A stretch of DNA of 15,746 bases from an uncultured Eubacteriales bacterium (GTDB lineage Bacteria > Bacillota > Clostridia > Oscillospirales > Oscillospiraceae), in contig URST01000053.1 of the NCBI GenBank assembly GCA_900550585.1, positions 1-15,746 of the forward strand. The letters run 5' to 3'. The position numbers and the translations under genes are program-made. This document shows, piece by piece, positions 1 to 8,985 of the stretch (position 1 is the first letter of the stretch; the number at the start of each line of letters is the position of its first letter). The notes under the pieces are model-generated. The model saw only the letters and a program-made list of their open reading frames with translations, was not told where the DNA came from and did not search any database.

Positions 1-3000
1 ATTGGCATACGCCTGCGTCAGCGTCTCCGTCTTGAGACTGCCCCCCTCCGCCTTGTACACCGTCACGGGAACGTCGATATTCTGCACCGCCGCGTAGTTA
101 TCGGCGTCGGCGGGGGTGAACCGCGCCTTGAAGGTGTTGGGGGAGAAGGAGACATTGCCCACGGAGAGGGTGCTGTCCATCCAGCTCCAGCCGTCAGGCA
201 GCGTCACGGCCGCCAGCGTCTGGCCGTAGGCCGCCTGCAGATCGGAGGGAACGGTGTAGTCCGGTGTGGCCTGCGCCACCACGAATTCGCAGTACACGAC
301 GTTATATTCGTAGTAGTTCGCTGTCGCGCCGATCCGTGCAAACATCAGGTAGGTACCGGCGTTCAGCCGGGGCGGGGCGCTGATGTCCCACTCCTGCACC
401 GCACCGCTGCCAACGCCGGCATAATAGTAGGTCACGGGGGCGTTCGGGTCGCCGGTCTGCCTGATCAGGGACGGCGTGCCGGGCGTCTCGCCGTAGGTGT
501 AGCCGTCCATGCGGATCTCACCGTACTGCACGGCCTTGTCGACCTCGACCTTTGCCGTGCCAGTGGCCTCAGCGTACTTCGCCGTATCGTCCGGGGTGAA
601 CGTCCATGCGGCGTCATAGCGTGTGCCCGCGTTCAGGACGGCGTTGGGATACTGCCATGTGAAGGTGCCGGGAACCGTTGTATCACCCGCCTTCATCGTG
701 CCGGTGAGGACGCTCTCGTCCAGCGTCTGGCCGTAGGTGATGCCAGATGCCGTCACCGCGCCGTCGGGTGCGGGAACCGGCCGGTTCTGCGCGCTGACAT
801 TGACCGTCAGGGGGATCGTCTCGTAGTTGTCCGTTGTGACATCAACGGTGATGGTGCCGATGGGGCCCTCCGTACCGCCGCTTCTATTGGAGACCTCCAG
901 CGTCATCGCGCCGGTCTCGCTGTTGACGCGGGTGACGAAGGTACCGACACCCAGATCCGTCTGGGGATTGCCGTAAGTAACGGTGCCGTACTCGCCCTTG
1001 GGCGCGGCGGGCAGCAGGTCGGAGAGATCGAAGGTATATGTCCCGTCCACATTGTTGAGGATGGTCAGCGCACCGGCTGCTGCGGCGGGCGCGGCGGCTT
1101 TGGCGATGGACAGTCCGGTTTTCAGGAACGTGATGCTGCTCGCACCGCTGCCACCGTTGTCGAGCACATAGTTTTGGTGAGCATTGCCCCGCAGCTCCAC
1201 GGTGATCTGGATGGTCTTGCCGCCGCCCGCGCTGCTGTCGCTGTAGACGCCGGAGACATGATAGCCCGGCGTTTCGTGGTCCAGCGCGTTTCCGAAGGTC
1301 ACGGCGCCGCATACCGCCTCATCCGTGCCGTCGTAGGTCTTGGGCGTGATCACCACATCCTGGACGGTCAGCATCCGCTTTGCGATGGTGATCTCCATAA
1401 GGGGGAAATGCTCGACGCCGGCATAGTTGTCGCTGCATAGGATCTTGCACCCGAAAAGATAGGTGCCCGCATTCCTGGCCTTGGGGATCGCTGTGGAATA
1501 ATCACTCAGCGCGCCGTACAGGAAGGTGCCGTACTTCGGATCCAAAACACCCGGGGTGAGCAGCTCCTGCTCCGTGCCGTTGTAGACCAGATCGGTCTTT
1601 GCCTGCGGCATGGTGATGACCTCCGTCGGGATGTGGGGCTTGGAGATATTCAGGGTGCTTTTGCTGCTCCGGGCGGTATAGCCGTCCCGGGTGGCTTCAA
1701 ACCAGACCGTGTATCTGCCGTCCTCGGGGAACGCATAGGTGCTGACATAGCTCACGCCGCTGGCGGTCGCATCGGTCAGCCGGACGATGGTCTCACTGCC
1801 ATTTTTCTGCAGATAGAAGGTCACGGTGGGCGCTGCCCCTGTTCCACAGTTTGCCACAAGCTGCACCGGCGTGTTGATCTCCGCTCCAATGGTGTCCCTT
1901 CCGTTGACCTTGATGCGCAAGGTAGGGTCGGGAATAGGCAGACGTGCGATGCACACATTGGTCATGGAGGAAACGTCCGCGTCGGCGGTGTCGCTGTCCT
2001 TCCACTCATACCCGCCGCCGACCTTGCGCAGCTTGTAGCCGTGGCGGTCGGATCTGGTGGGCAGGATGCTGCGCCAGTCCGCGCCGTCCGTGATGGTCAG
2101 CGTACCGATCTCGGGGAGGACAGATCTTCTCTCGATAAGCTCGAATTTTGCCTCGCTGCCGGACATGGTGACGGCGGTGACGGTGCTTCCCCTGCCGGAG
2201 AAGCTCACTGTGGCGTTCTTCACGGTCAGTGTGCCATCAATGCGGAAACCCTTCGTGTCGAGGGACACATCACTGTCAATGGTGCAGCCGCCGGAGATGT
2301 TCCGCAGCAGGGTGATGGCCTTGGCGGTGTCGCGGTTTTTCTCACCGATGGCCGCCTGCAGCGTCAGATAGAACCCATCCTGCGCCGTGCCGTCCACCGT
2401 CACCGGCACCTGTATCGCGCCTGTCTGACCGCAGTAGGGGCAGACGGCGCTGCTGTCGCTGCCGTACCAGCCCTCATAGCCGCAGGTAACGACGGAGACG
2501 GTCTTTGTCAGATCCTCCGCGGCATCATACGGCACATAGCTGCCGTCCCCGTATTGGAAGGCATAGCCGGATGCCAGCAGGGAACCGGCGGTATTGCCGC
2601 CGAGAGTGACCTTGTCAAAGGTACCGCCGGCCAGCGTGGCCTTGCCGCCGTCGTACACGTAGAGCAGCTCCATTTTACCCGCCCAGCCGGTGAGGTCTGC
2701 GACGTTGTCCTTGTGTACATAAAGGCTGTCGATATCGCCCGCCCCTGTGACGGCCAGGCTGTTCACGCCGCTGCTCCGCCCCACGTACAGGTGTCTGACG
2801 TTCTTCCCGTTCAGGTTCAGCGTCAGCGCCTTGCCGCCGTCCAGATAGCCCGTGACCGAGCTGCCGCCCAGCACCGTGACGGTGCTGCCGCTGGAAGCGG
2901 CCTCCAACGCGAAGTCCAGCCCGGAGCGGGAATTGCCGTTGTCGTAGGCGCCGTCGGCGTAATAGACGGTATTGCCATCACCGTCTGTCACCTTCGCCGT

Positions 3001-6000
3001 GAAAGTCATGCCGCATCCGGCGCACTTGCCGCCTGCATCCACGCTGTCGTGGGTACAGGTCTTGCCGCAGGCGCAGGTGGTCTGGGTGCTGTCGGCAAAG
3101 TCGTGGTCGTGGGCCGCCACCGTGTAGTATTGACCGTCCTTCAAATGGTTGTTGCTCTCCTTGTACGGGCCGGGCAGATACTGCTGCAAATTACCGTTAT
3201 TGTACAGGTTGTAGTAGCCGTTCACCAGCTCTTTCGTCCCTGTAGTCTCATCCACCAGATAGACCGCATAGCCCGGCTCCAGCAGGTCGGCCACTACCTT
3301 CTTGTTCGAGCCGCTGTAATCGCCCAGCATGCGGATCTTCCTGACCTTCACCGTGCCCTCGCCGGTGATCTTGATGCTGTCTGCATACGAAGCGATGAGC
3401 TCGGCATAGCTGCCGTCCTGTATGGTAACATGACCGCCGTCTACCCACAGCGCGCCCATGCTGCCGGTCTTCTTCTCAGAACTGTCGATGATGGTCAGGA
3501 CGTGATCCTTATAAATGATCACCTGCGAGGTCGATATCTGGAAGCCGTTGAGATCCAGCGTGCAGCCGCTGCCCGTGCCAATATTGGTCACGTGGCTCGT
3601 ATAATTATCCAGCAGCTTGATGACGGGATTATCCGTCCGGTTCGTCACCGCCTCCAGTGCTTTGTAGATGGTCGGATACAGCGTACCCTCCACCTCGCAG
3701 AACATCACCCGGCCGCCGCAGGCCGTGCAGAAGCCGGCTTCATTCAACTCCACATGGGGGCAGGGCGCGCCGCAGATGGTGCACTTGCCGCTCTCCCGGT
3801 CGATGACGTGGGAGGTGTGCTCCGTGATGGTCACCGTGTCCGCGTTCAGCCAGATATCCATGCGATAGCCCAGCGAGTTCTTCTTGTCCCCGAGGGTATG
3901 GTTCCCCGAGGCAAAATAGTTGATGGCATTGCCGCCTGCGTCGGCGTAGGTGTGCTCCGGTGCCAGATACTTCTGCAAAGCGGATGGGCCGGTGACCGGG
4001 CCGGGGTTCATGATGCTGTGGGTGTCCGGATTGGCGATGAACGTGCCGCCGCTGATCTGTATCGTACGCAGCGCGCCGCCGTTCAGGCCGCCCTTGTATG
4101 TGCCGCTCCTGATATACAGCTCTCCGTTGCCGGGATTGACCTCGCCCTCCGTGTCGTTTTCCTTATACGCCGCCTTCACCGCCCAGCCGGTGGCGGCAGT
4201 GGCGTTTACGTTCTCCAGTGTCAGATTGCCGTCAGAATAGCCCCATATGCCGGCCTTGACGCGTATCAGCTGAATGGCGTCGCCGCTGCCGGTGTTCTCG
4301 ATGGTACCGTCCCTGACGGTAAAGCCGTATTCCTTATAGATCTGAAACACGGTGTCGCCGCTGCCGGACAGCGTGTGCCCGTTCAGATCCAGCAGCTTGC
4401 CGGTCACATCGGAGGTCACCACAAGCGCCCCCGTGCCCATATCCACGTCGCACAGCAGCGTTACGATGGGACCCCCGTTTTCATAGCGTTCCAGTGCCTC
4501 CCGCACGGTTTCGGTGTATTCAACGGTCTTGTAGCTTGTTCCCTCGTTCACCACCAGCCGCGCCACATAGATCCGCTTGCCGCAGACTCTGCACACGCCC
4601 TCGGTCTCCGAGCCGATCTCTGCGTCGACGCTCTCATGCGGGCAGTCGTAGCCGCAGACGCTGCATACACCGTCCGTATAGCGATGTCCCTCCGTCTTAC
4701 CGCTGACAAAGCCGCAGTCGGTGCAGCGGTAGGTGTGGGTCGCGCCGTCCGCGTTGGGGGAGTAGGTGGGGGTGTGCGCGGTCAGCGCCGCGCCGGGCGC
4801 GGTCCGGTGGCAGACACAGGCCTGTTTGTGCCCGCTCTCGTCCTGACCGAAATAGGTGTCATACTCGCAGTTCGCATAGACACCTGCGCCGTTGGGGTTA
4901 TAGCCGCACAGCTTGCAGGTTTTCAGGTGCTGCTCCGCACTTGCATGCTGCGCATAGCCCCACTGGTGCTCCGTGCAGCGGGAGAGGGTCACGGAGGGCA
5001 CATTCTGCCCGTCCGCCCAAACCTCCGGGTCGCTGCCGGTGGCGATGCACTTGATCTCGTCGTTGCCGTTCTGCTGATTCCATGTGGTCACGTTGGAAAA
5101 TGCCGCGTCCTTGCCCGCTGCCGTCAGCGTGCCGCTCAGCAGCCGGAGCACGGACAGATTTCCACAGGAAAAGGCGGCGCCGCTATTGTTGGTGACGGCC
5201 ATTTTTCCGGTGCCGCCGCTCTGTCCGTAGATGGTCAGCGGTTCGGCGCTCCCATCGGGGAGAGTAATGCCGCCGTTCACCGTCAGGCTTGCGCGGTCGC
5301 AGAGGATGATGCCGGGCATAGTCCCGGTAACGGTCACGTCGTCATCGATGGTCACATTGCCTCTGACCACATAGAGCCCGCCGTTCCATTCAGTGGTGTC
5401 CGGCTCCATCTGGATGTACTCCGTCGCCGTGGCTCCGGCCCCATTCTCATCCACATAGGGCACGGGCGTGAGGCCCTTGACGACCTTTACATCCGAAACG
5501 CTCTGGACATAATAGTCCTCCAGAGAGGAACCGTCGGTGTGCTGATAGGTATAGCCCGGCGCCAGCAGATCGACGACCGTTACCCCTTCGTTGATCGCAC
5601 CGAAGTAATCTCTGGTCGCGATGTTCATGCCGTTAAAGCTCCCGCCATAGAGCCGGACCGTCCCCTTGGTGTATTCCAGCGCCACACCGCTGGTGGCGGT
5701 GAAGGTGTCGTCCTTGATGATCAGCGTGCCGCCCTTCGCCGCGATGGCGCAGGTTTTGTCGGCGACGGGGCTGCCATAGAATTCCTTTCCGCCGTAGGCA
5801 AACTCGCCCTTGACCGTGATGCCATCGTCGATGGTAAGCGTGCCGCCGCGCACGGTGACCGCGGCGGTATTATACATTCCGTGGATCGTGCCCTTGCCCG
5901 TGATGGTGAGCGTTCCGCCCCCCACGTCAAGGATAGACACTGTATTGAAGTCCGCGTAGCCGGTGTCGGCGTGGGTGATGGTGTACCCGTTCAGATCCAG

Positions 6001-6372
6001 CGTGGAGGTACCGCTGCTTCGGAAGCCGATCCTTCCCGGAAAGCCGCTCTCATCATTCGGCAGCTCCACATTGTCCAGCAGCTTAAAAGTGGCGTTGACG
6101 TTTTTGAAATTCACCGTTTCCTCAAACGCTTCGATAATATCGCTGTATTCCGTCGTTTCGCCGTTGATGGTGACACTCACCACATTCTTCTCGGCGCGCA
6201 GCGGAGCGATCCCGCCCTCCGGCGCGGCGGCGTCCCCATCCACGGTATAGACAGCTTCTCTGCCTGCGTCTTTGCTTGCGGCCGCCCGCACCTCCTCCGC
6301 CAGCGCCGCCGTAGGCAGCATCGACAGGCAGAGCACAAACGCCATGACCAGACTCAGAACTCGTTTCTTCAT
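1..6372 (-). CDS. Giant secreted surface protein with beta-helix, zinc-ribbon-like and MBG/YDG Ig-like modules (C-terminus cut off)
   Basis: One frame stays open from the ATG at 6370-6372 to the left edge, giving 2124 residues with no stop. Residues 1-25 are a clear signal peptide: MKKR start, hydrophobic core, AALA cleavage site before EE. Residues 64 to about 1460 hold five or six modules with recurring TLDLNG/LLDLNG motifs (for example residues 124-129 and about 660), typical of right-handed beta-helix or adhesin-like proteins. Between them lie cysteine clusters of CxxC type at residues 466-597, 864-885, 1100-1120 and 1297-1314. An Ig-like domain follows at about 1470-1578, then an MBG-like repeat (YNGTEQ near 1597), a YDG domain (TYDGT near 1680), and three units starting YGQTL or YGETP near 1880, 1960 and 2053. 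The start has an AAGGAGG site 4 bases upstream. The protein probably acts outside the cell in adhesion or binding. The missing C-terminus would show how it is anchored, for example by SLH domains or a sorting signal. Confidence 0.93.
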   Translation of the reverse strand, partial: MKKRVLSLVMAFVLCLSMLPTAALAEEVRAAASKDAGREAVYTVDGDAAAPEGGIAPLRAEKNVVSVTINGETTEYSDIIEAFEETVNFKNVNATFKLLDNVELPNDESGFPGRIGFRSSGTSTLDLNGYTITHADTGYADFNTVSILDVGGGTLTITGKGTIHGMYNTAAVTVRGGTLTIDDGITVKGEFAYGGKEFYGSPVADKTCAIAAKGGTLIIKDDTFTATSGVALEYTKGTVRLYGGSFNGMNIATRDYFGAINEGVTVVDLLAPGYTYQHTDGSSLEDYYVQSVSDVKVVKGLTPVPYVDENGAGATATEYIQMEPDTTEWNGGLYVVRGNVTIDDDVTVTGTMPGIILCDRASLTVNGGITLPDGSAEPLTIYGQSGGTGKMAVTNNSGAAFSCGNLSVLRLLSGTLTAAGKDAAFSNVTTWNQQNGNDEIKCIATGSDPEVWADGQNVPSVTLSRCTEHQWGYAQHASAEQHLKTCKLCGYNPNGAGVYANCEYDTYFGQDESGHKQACVCHRTAPGAALTAHTPTYSPNADGATHTYRCTDCGFVSGKTEGHRYTDGVCSVCGYDCPHESVDAEIGSETEGVCRVCGKRIYVARLVVNEGTSYKTVEYTETVREALERYENGGPIVTLLCDVDMGTGALVVTSDVTGKLLDLNGHTLSGSGDTVFQIYKEYGFTVRDGTIENTGSGDAIQLIRVKAGIWGYSDGNLTLENVNATAATGWAVKAAYKENDTEGEVNPGNGELYIRSGTYKGGLNGGALRTIQISGGTFIANPDTHSIMNPGPVTGPSALQKYLAPEHTYADAGGNAINYFASGNHTLGDKKNSLGYRMDIWLNADTVTITEHTSHVIDRESGKCTICGAPCPHVELNEAGFCTACGGRVMFCEVEGTLYPTIYKALEAVTNRTDNPVIKLLDNYTSHVTNIGTGSGCTLDLNGFQISTSQVIIYKDHVLTIIDSSEKKTGSMGALWVDGGHVTIQDGSYAELIASYADSIKITGEGTVKVRKIRMLGDYSGSNKKVVADLLEPGYAVYLVDETTGTKELVNGYYNLYNNGNLQQYLPGPYKESNNHLKDGQYYTVAAHDHDFADSTQTTCACGKTCTHDSVDAGGKCAGCGMTFTAKVTDGDGNTVYYADGAYDNGNSRSGLDFALEAASSGSTVTVLGGSSVTGYLDGGKALTLNLNGKNVRHLYVGRSSGVNSLAVTGAGDIDSLYVHKDNVADLTGWAGKMELLYVYDGGKATLAGGTFDKVTLGGNTAGSLLASGYAFQYGDGSYVPYDAAEDLTKTVSVVTCGYEGWYGSDSSAVCPYCGQTGAIQVPVTVDGTAQDGFYLTLQAAIGEKNRDTAKAITLLRNISGGCTIDSDVSLDTKGFRIDGTLTVKNATVSFSGRGSTVTAVTMSGSEAKFELIERRSVLPEIGTLTITDGADWRSILPTRSDRHGYKLRKVGGGYEWKDSDTADADVSSMTNVCIARLPIPDPTLRIKVNGRDTIGAEINTPVQLVANCGTGAAPTVTFYLQKNGSETIVRLTDATASGVSYVSTYAFPEDGRYTVWFEATRDGYTARSSKSTLNISKPHIPTEVITMPQAKTDLVYNGTEQELLTPGVLDPKYGTFLYGALSDYSTAIPKARNAGTYLFGCKILCSDNYAGVEHFPLMEITIAKRMLTVQDVVITPKTYDGTDEAVCGAVTFGNALDHETPGYHVSGVYSDSSAGGGKTIQITVELRGNAHQNYVLDNGGSGASSITFLKTGLSIAKAAAPAAAAGALTILNNVDGTYTFDLSDLLPAAPKGEYGTVTYGNPQTDLGVGTFVTRVNSETGAMTLEVSNRSGGTEGPIGTITVDVTTDNYETIPLTVNVSAQNRPVPAPDGAVTASGITYGQTLDESVLTGTMKAGDTTVPGTFTWQYPNAVLNAGTRYDAAWTFTPDDTAKYAEATGTAKVEVDKAVQYGEIRMDGYTYGETPGTPSLIRQTGDPNAPVTYYYAGVGSGAVQEWDISAPPRLNAGTYLMFARIGATANYYEYNVVYCEFVVAQATPDYTVPSDLQAAYGQTLAAVTLPDGWSWMDSTLSVGNVSFSPNTFKARFTPADADNYAAVQNIDVPVTVYKAEGGSLKTETLTQAYAN

Positions 6373-6417
6373 GGGCCCTCCTTTGGACTATGCACACTTG
6401 GTTTCACTGTATCCTAC

Positions 6418-6446
6418 ATTTTACCAGAGCCTCCGAAATGTGTAAA
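6418..6446 (-). promoter_or_regulatory. Sigma-A-type promoter of the surface protein gene
   Basis: On the minus strand a TTTACA -35 box (6441-6446) and a TAAAAT -10 box (6418-6423) are 17 bases apart. Each box matches five of six consensus bases. The transcript would start near 6411, leaving a leader of about 40 bases that contains the ribosome binding site at 6377-6383. The surface gene therefore need not depend on read-through from the regulator gene upstream. Confidence 0.6.
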
Positions 6447-6495
6447 TCAGCCCAAAGTATGAGATGCCCTGTCATGCAGACGCGGAAACAGCAGA

Positions 6496-6528
6496 CGGGA
6501 GCCTCTGCCGGATCAGCAGAGGCTCCCG
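6496..6528 (-). terminator. Hairpin downstream of the RpiR-type regulator gene
   Basis: A perfect 13-bp inverted repeat (6496-6508 with 6516-6528, 7-base loop) lies 12 bases past the stop codon of the regulator gene. The minus-strand sequence after the stem is only mildly T-rich (TCTGCTGTTT), so this may be a weak intrinsic terminator or an mRNA-stabilising hairpin. Its stem shares the 11-mer AGCCTCTGCCG with the terminator after the DegV gene. Confidence 0.6.
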
Positions 6529-6540
6529 CCTGTCCAAGGA

Positions 6541-7395
6541 TCAGTACAGGTGCAGCTCCGAGAGATAGTGGTCGATGCGGGAGAGCCGCTTCTGCGGGTA
6601 GATGCCCAGAATGCGGCTCACCTCGAAGGCGATGGCCTCAATGAGGAAATTTACCCCGAGGTAGGAATTGATGGCCGTGGGACTGGAAAAATCCGCCAGC
6701 AGCACGATGTCCGCCCCCGCGGCAATGGGCGCGGTGAGCTTGTCGGTGATGGCGACCAGGCGGCAGCGGGCGTCCCGGGCCATCTGTGCCAGCACGCAGG
6801 ACATCCGGGAGTAGCGCTCCGCGCCGAAGATCACCACGCAGTCCTGCGGGCCGTAGTCGATCAGCCCCTCCACGCAGCGGGTGTCCGCCTCGCAGAAATA
6901 CGACACATGATCGGTGTACTGGGACAGCAGGACGCCCATGTAGCGGGCAGGCCCGGAGAAGCCGCGAAAGCCGGATATGAACACATGCTCGCTCTGCAAA
7001 AGGAGCTGGGCGATGCGCATGAACTTTTCCGGCTCGTTCTTCCGGTACGTCTCCTGCAGGCTTTCCAGCGCCATCTGCAGCCACTGGAAGGTGCTGCAGT
7101 TCTGGTACTGCTCCAGCTTGTTGGGGATATTCTGCTGGGGGATGACATAGCTGCCGTGCTCGATGACCTGCGCCAGCTCCGTCCGCAGGCTCTCCTGCAG
7201 CTCCCGGAAGCCCCGGTAGCCCAGGGTGCGGCACAGCCGTATGATGGACGTGTCGGAGACATCCATCTCCTGCGCGATGTCCTTGGCGGTCATGAAATAC
7301 AGTGCGCCGCTGTGGCTGAGAAAATAGTCGGCGATGCGCTTTTCGGTGCGGGTCAGGTCGGCATTCTGGATGCGCTGCTGCAGGCTGGTGCTCAT
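6541..7395 (-). CDS. MurR/RpiR family transcriptional regulator
   Basis: This 284-residue protein has the usual RpiR-family length and layout. An N-terminal winged-helix HTH_6 domain covers about residues 1-77 (LTRTEKRIADYF, then AKDIAQEMDVSDTSIIRLCR as the recognition region). A C-terminal SIS domain covers about 120-265, with a phosphosugar-binding-like loop FISGFRGFSGPA. Family members bind DNA and respond to sugar phosphates or related metabolites; the ligand here is unknown. The ATG at 7393-7395 has an AAGGGGG site about 8 bases upstream. The gene is divergent from the transporter and PLP-enzyme pair, which is the usual position for a local regulator. Its own promoter is bracketed by two similar 17-bp sites, suggesting autoregulation (inference). 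Confidence 0.93.
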   Translation of the reverse strand: MSTSLQQRIQNADLTRTEKRIADYFLSHSGALYFMTAKDIAQEMDVSDTSIIRLCRTLGYRGFRELQESLRTELAQVIEHGSYVIPQQNIPNKLEQYQNCSTFQWLQMALESLQETYRKNEPEKFMRIAQLLLQSEHVFISGFRGFSGPARYMGVLLSQYTDHVSYFCEADTRCVEGLIDYGPQDCVVIFGAERYSRMSCVLAQMARDARCRLVAITDKLTAPIAAGADIVLLADFSSPTAINSYLGVNFLIEAIAFEVSRILGIYPQKRLSRIDHYLSELHLY

Positions 7396-7433
7396 GGGAT
7401 AGGCCCCCTTCTGTCATAATGACTGCAATATAT

Positions 7434-7490
7434 ATTGTTGCGGCAACAACATTATACTGTATGTTTTGTAGAAATTGCAATAGCAACAAC
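7434..7490. promoter_or_regulatory. Pair of candidate operator sites for the RpiR-type regulator
   Basis: Two 17-bp sites, 7434-7450 and 7474-7490, share the pattern ATTG-N5-GCAACAAC and match at 12 of 17 positions. Their starts are exactly 40 bp apart, close to four helical turns. The first contains a perfect inverted repeat, TTGTTGC-G-GCAACAA (7435-7449). They flank the -10 box and cover the -35 box of the regulator promoter, and the second lies about 20 bases upstream of the transporter -35 box. Control of both directions by the divergent regulator is inferred from position, not shown. Confidence 0.5.
7451..7480 (-). promoter_or_regulatory. Promoter of the RpiR-type regulator gene
   Basis: On the minus strand a perfect TATAAT -10 box (7451-7456) lies 18 bases from a TTGCAA -35-like box (7475-7480, four of six matches). 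The -35 box is inside the second candidate operator, and the first operator begins directly past the -10 box. Confidence 0.5.
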
Positions 7491-7509
7491 AAAAATATGG
7501 GAAAAGCTA

Positions 7510-7537
7510 TTGACTTTCTCCTCTCTGTGAATAAGAT
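7510..7537 (+). promoter_or_regulatory. Promoter of the transporter and PLP-enzyme operon
   Basis: TTGACT (7510-7515, five of six) is followed after 16 bases by TAAGAT (7532-7537, four of six). It lies 75 bases upstream of the transporter start and would give a leader of roughly 65-70 bases that includes the hairpin at 7563-7584. Confidence 0.45.
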
Positions 7538-7562
7538 GTGAACAAACCTGCCGCAGCCGTTA

Positions 7563-7584
7563 CCCCCTCGGCTCTCCGGTGGGG
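7563..7584 (+). other. Leader hairpin upstream of the transporter gene
   Basis: Arms 7563-7571 and 7576-7584 pair around a CTCT loop with one mismatch and one G-U pair. The stem is rich in G and C and ends 11 bases before the AAGGAG ribosome binding site (7596-7601). It could stabilise the mRNA or affect initiation. No known riboswitch pattern was recognised. Confidence 0.35.
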
Positions 7585-7611
7585 ATCATACAAAAAAGGA
7601 GAAGATGAGAA

Positions 7612-8979
7612 ATGGAAAATCAAAAGAAGATGCAGTTCTACGGCGGCACCTTCGGCGCATGCCTGCCGCTGCTGGTGTTCATGGCCCTGATGATCACTAT
7701 TGCGGCCCTGCAGAAGGTTTCTTTGGTCCTGTTCTGCATGGCCGGCTTCGCCGGACTGTGCGTGTCCTTCCTGCTGGCCAAGGATAAGAAGGAGTTCGAG
7801 CAGGCTGTGGTCAACGGCCTGAAGAACGATACCCTGTGCGTCATTATTTTTGCCTTCCTGCTGGCCGGCATCCTGTCTCAGGAGCTGCGCCAGAGCGGCC
7901 TCATCCAGGGCCTGACCTGGCTGGTGACGGAGCTGGGCCTCAGCGCCGGCTTCCTCCCGCTGGTGGGCTTCATCATCTGCGCCCTGATCTCCACGGCCTG
8001 CGGCACCTCCAACGGCGCCATCGTGGCTGTGCTGCCGGTGCTGCTGCCCGTGGCCACCACCGTGGGTGCCAACCCCGCTGTTGTGGTGGGCGCCATCGTC
8101 AGCGGCGCCATCTTCGGCGATAACCTGGCCCCCATTTCCGATACCACCATTGCATCTGCCCTGACCCAGGGCGCTGAGGTCCGCGACGTGGTGCGCACCC
8201 GCCTTCCTTACTCCCTCATCGCCGGTGTGGTGTCCGCCGTTCTGTTCGTGGTCATCGGCTTCCGCACCTCCGAGGCGGTAACGCTGCCGGAGCTGGTGGA
8301 TGCTTCCTACGCAAAGACCCTGATCATGCTGGTGATCCCCGTCATCATGATCATCCTGATGCTCAAGGGCTGGAACCTCATCGGCACCCTGATCGTCTGC
8401 GACCTGGTGGGCTTCGTCCTGTGCCTGGTGTTCGGCTTTATCGAGCCTGCCAAGCTGGTGGACGCCTCCGGCCCCATCGGCGCCGGCCTCACCGGTATGC
8501 TGAACGTCATCTGCTTCAGCTTCTTCATGTTCGCCCTGCTGGAGATGCTCACCCGCAGCGGTGTGTTCGACATCATGCTGGGCAAGCTGCACAACGCCAG
8601 CAAGACCCCGCGCCAGGCGGAGCTGGTCACCATCCTGATCTGCTTCGTGGGCAGCGTGGCCATCGGCGCGGCGTCCATCACCATCCTGTTCGTCGGCCCG
8701 CTGGTCCGCAAGCTGCTGGAGGTCCACAACATCGAGCGCACCCGCGGCTCCAACCTGATGGACGGCATCAGCACCGGCTTCGCCGGCCTGGTCCCCTACA
8801 ACCCCGTGTGCCTGAACGCGGTGAGCCTGGCCATCGCCAGCGGTGTGGTGGGTGAGTCCTTCTCCTTCCTGGATTTCATCCCCTACAACTTCCAGAGCAT
8901 CATGCTGATCATCCTGTTCACCCTCAGCACCATCACCGGCGTGGGCCGCCGCTTTGACAAGCCCCAGGCCGCCAAGTAA
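7612..8979 (+). CDS. NhaC-family Na+/H+ antiporter-type transporter
   Basis: This 455-residue polytopic membrane protein has about 11-12 hydrophobic segments along its whole length. It carries the family signature GDNLAPISDTT near residues 169-179 and a preceding glycine- and alanine-rich re-entrant-type stretch (ACGTSNGAIVAV). NhaC-family proteins exchange Na+ and H+, and some, such as Bacillus MleN, couple this to movement of an organic acid. Because the next gene encodes a PLP enzyme and the divergent gene a metabolite-type regulator, an organic or amino acid substrate is more likely here than simple ion balance (inference). The ATG at 7612 has AAGGAG 10 bases upstream; an ATG at 7605 is out of frame. 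Codon use is strongly biased to CTG, GGC, ATC and AAC, suggesting good expression. The specific substrate cannot be read from the sequence. Confidence 0.9.
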   Translation: MENQKKMQFYGGTFGACLPLLVFMALMITIAALQKVSLVLFCMAGFAGLCVSFLLAKDKKEFEQAVVNGLKNDTLCVIIFAFLLAGILSQELRQSGLIQGLTWLVTELGLSAGFLPLVGFIICALISTACGTSNGAIVAVLPVLLPVATTVGANPAVVVGAIVSGAIFGDNLAPISDTTIASALTQGAEVRDVVRTRLPYSLIAGVVSAVLFVVIGFRTSEAVTLPELVDASYAKTLIMLVIPVIMIILMLKGWNLIGTLIVCDLVGFVLCLVFGFIEPAKLVDASGPIGAGLTGMLNVICFSFFMFALLEMLTRSGVFDIMLGKLHNASKTPRQAELVTILICFVGSVAIGAASITILFVGPLVRKLLEVHNIERTRGSNLMDGISTGFAGLVPYNPVCLNAVSLAIASGVVGESFSFLDFIPYNFQSIMLIILFTLSTITGVGRRFDKPQAAK

Positions 8980-8985
8980 GAGCAA

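Noticed and set aside
1633..6462. A 1609-codon open frame on the plus strand
   Set aside because: It lies opposite the surface protein gene, whose minus-strand product has a signal peptide, promoter, ribosome binding site and recognisable domains. The plus-strand product shows no domains and has the composition of an antisense shadow.
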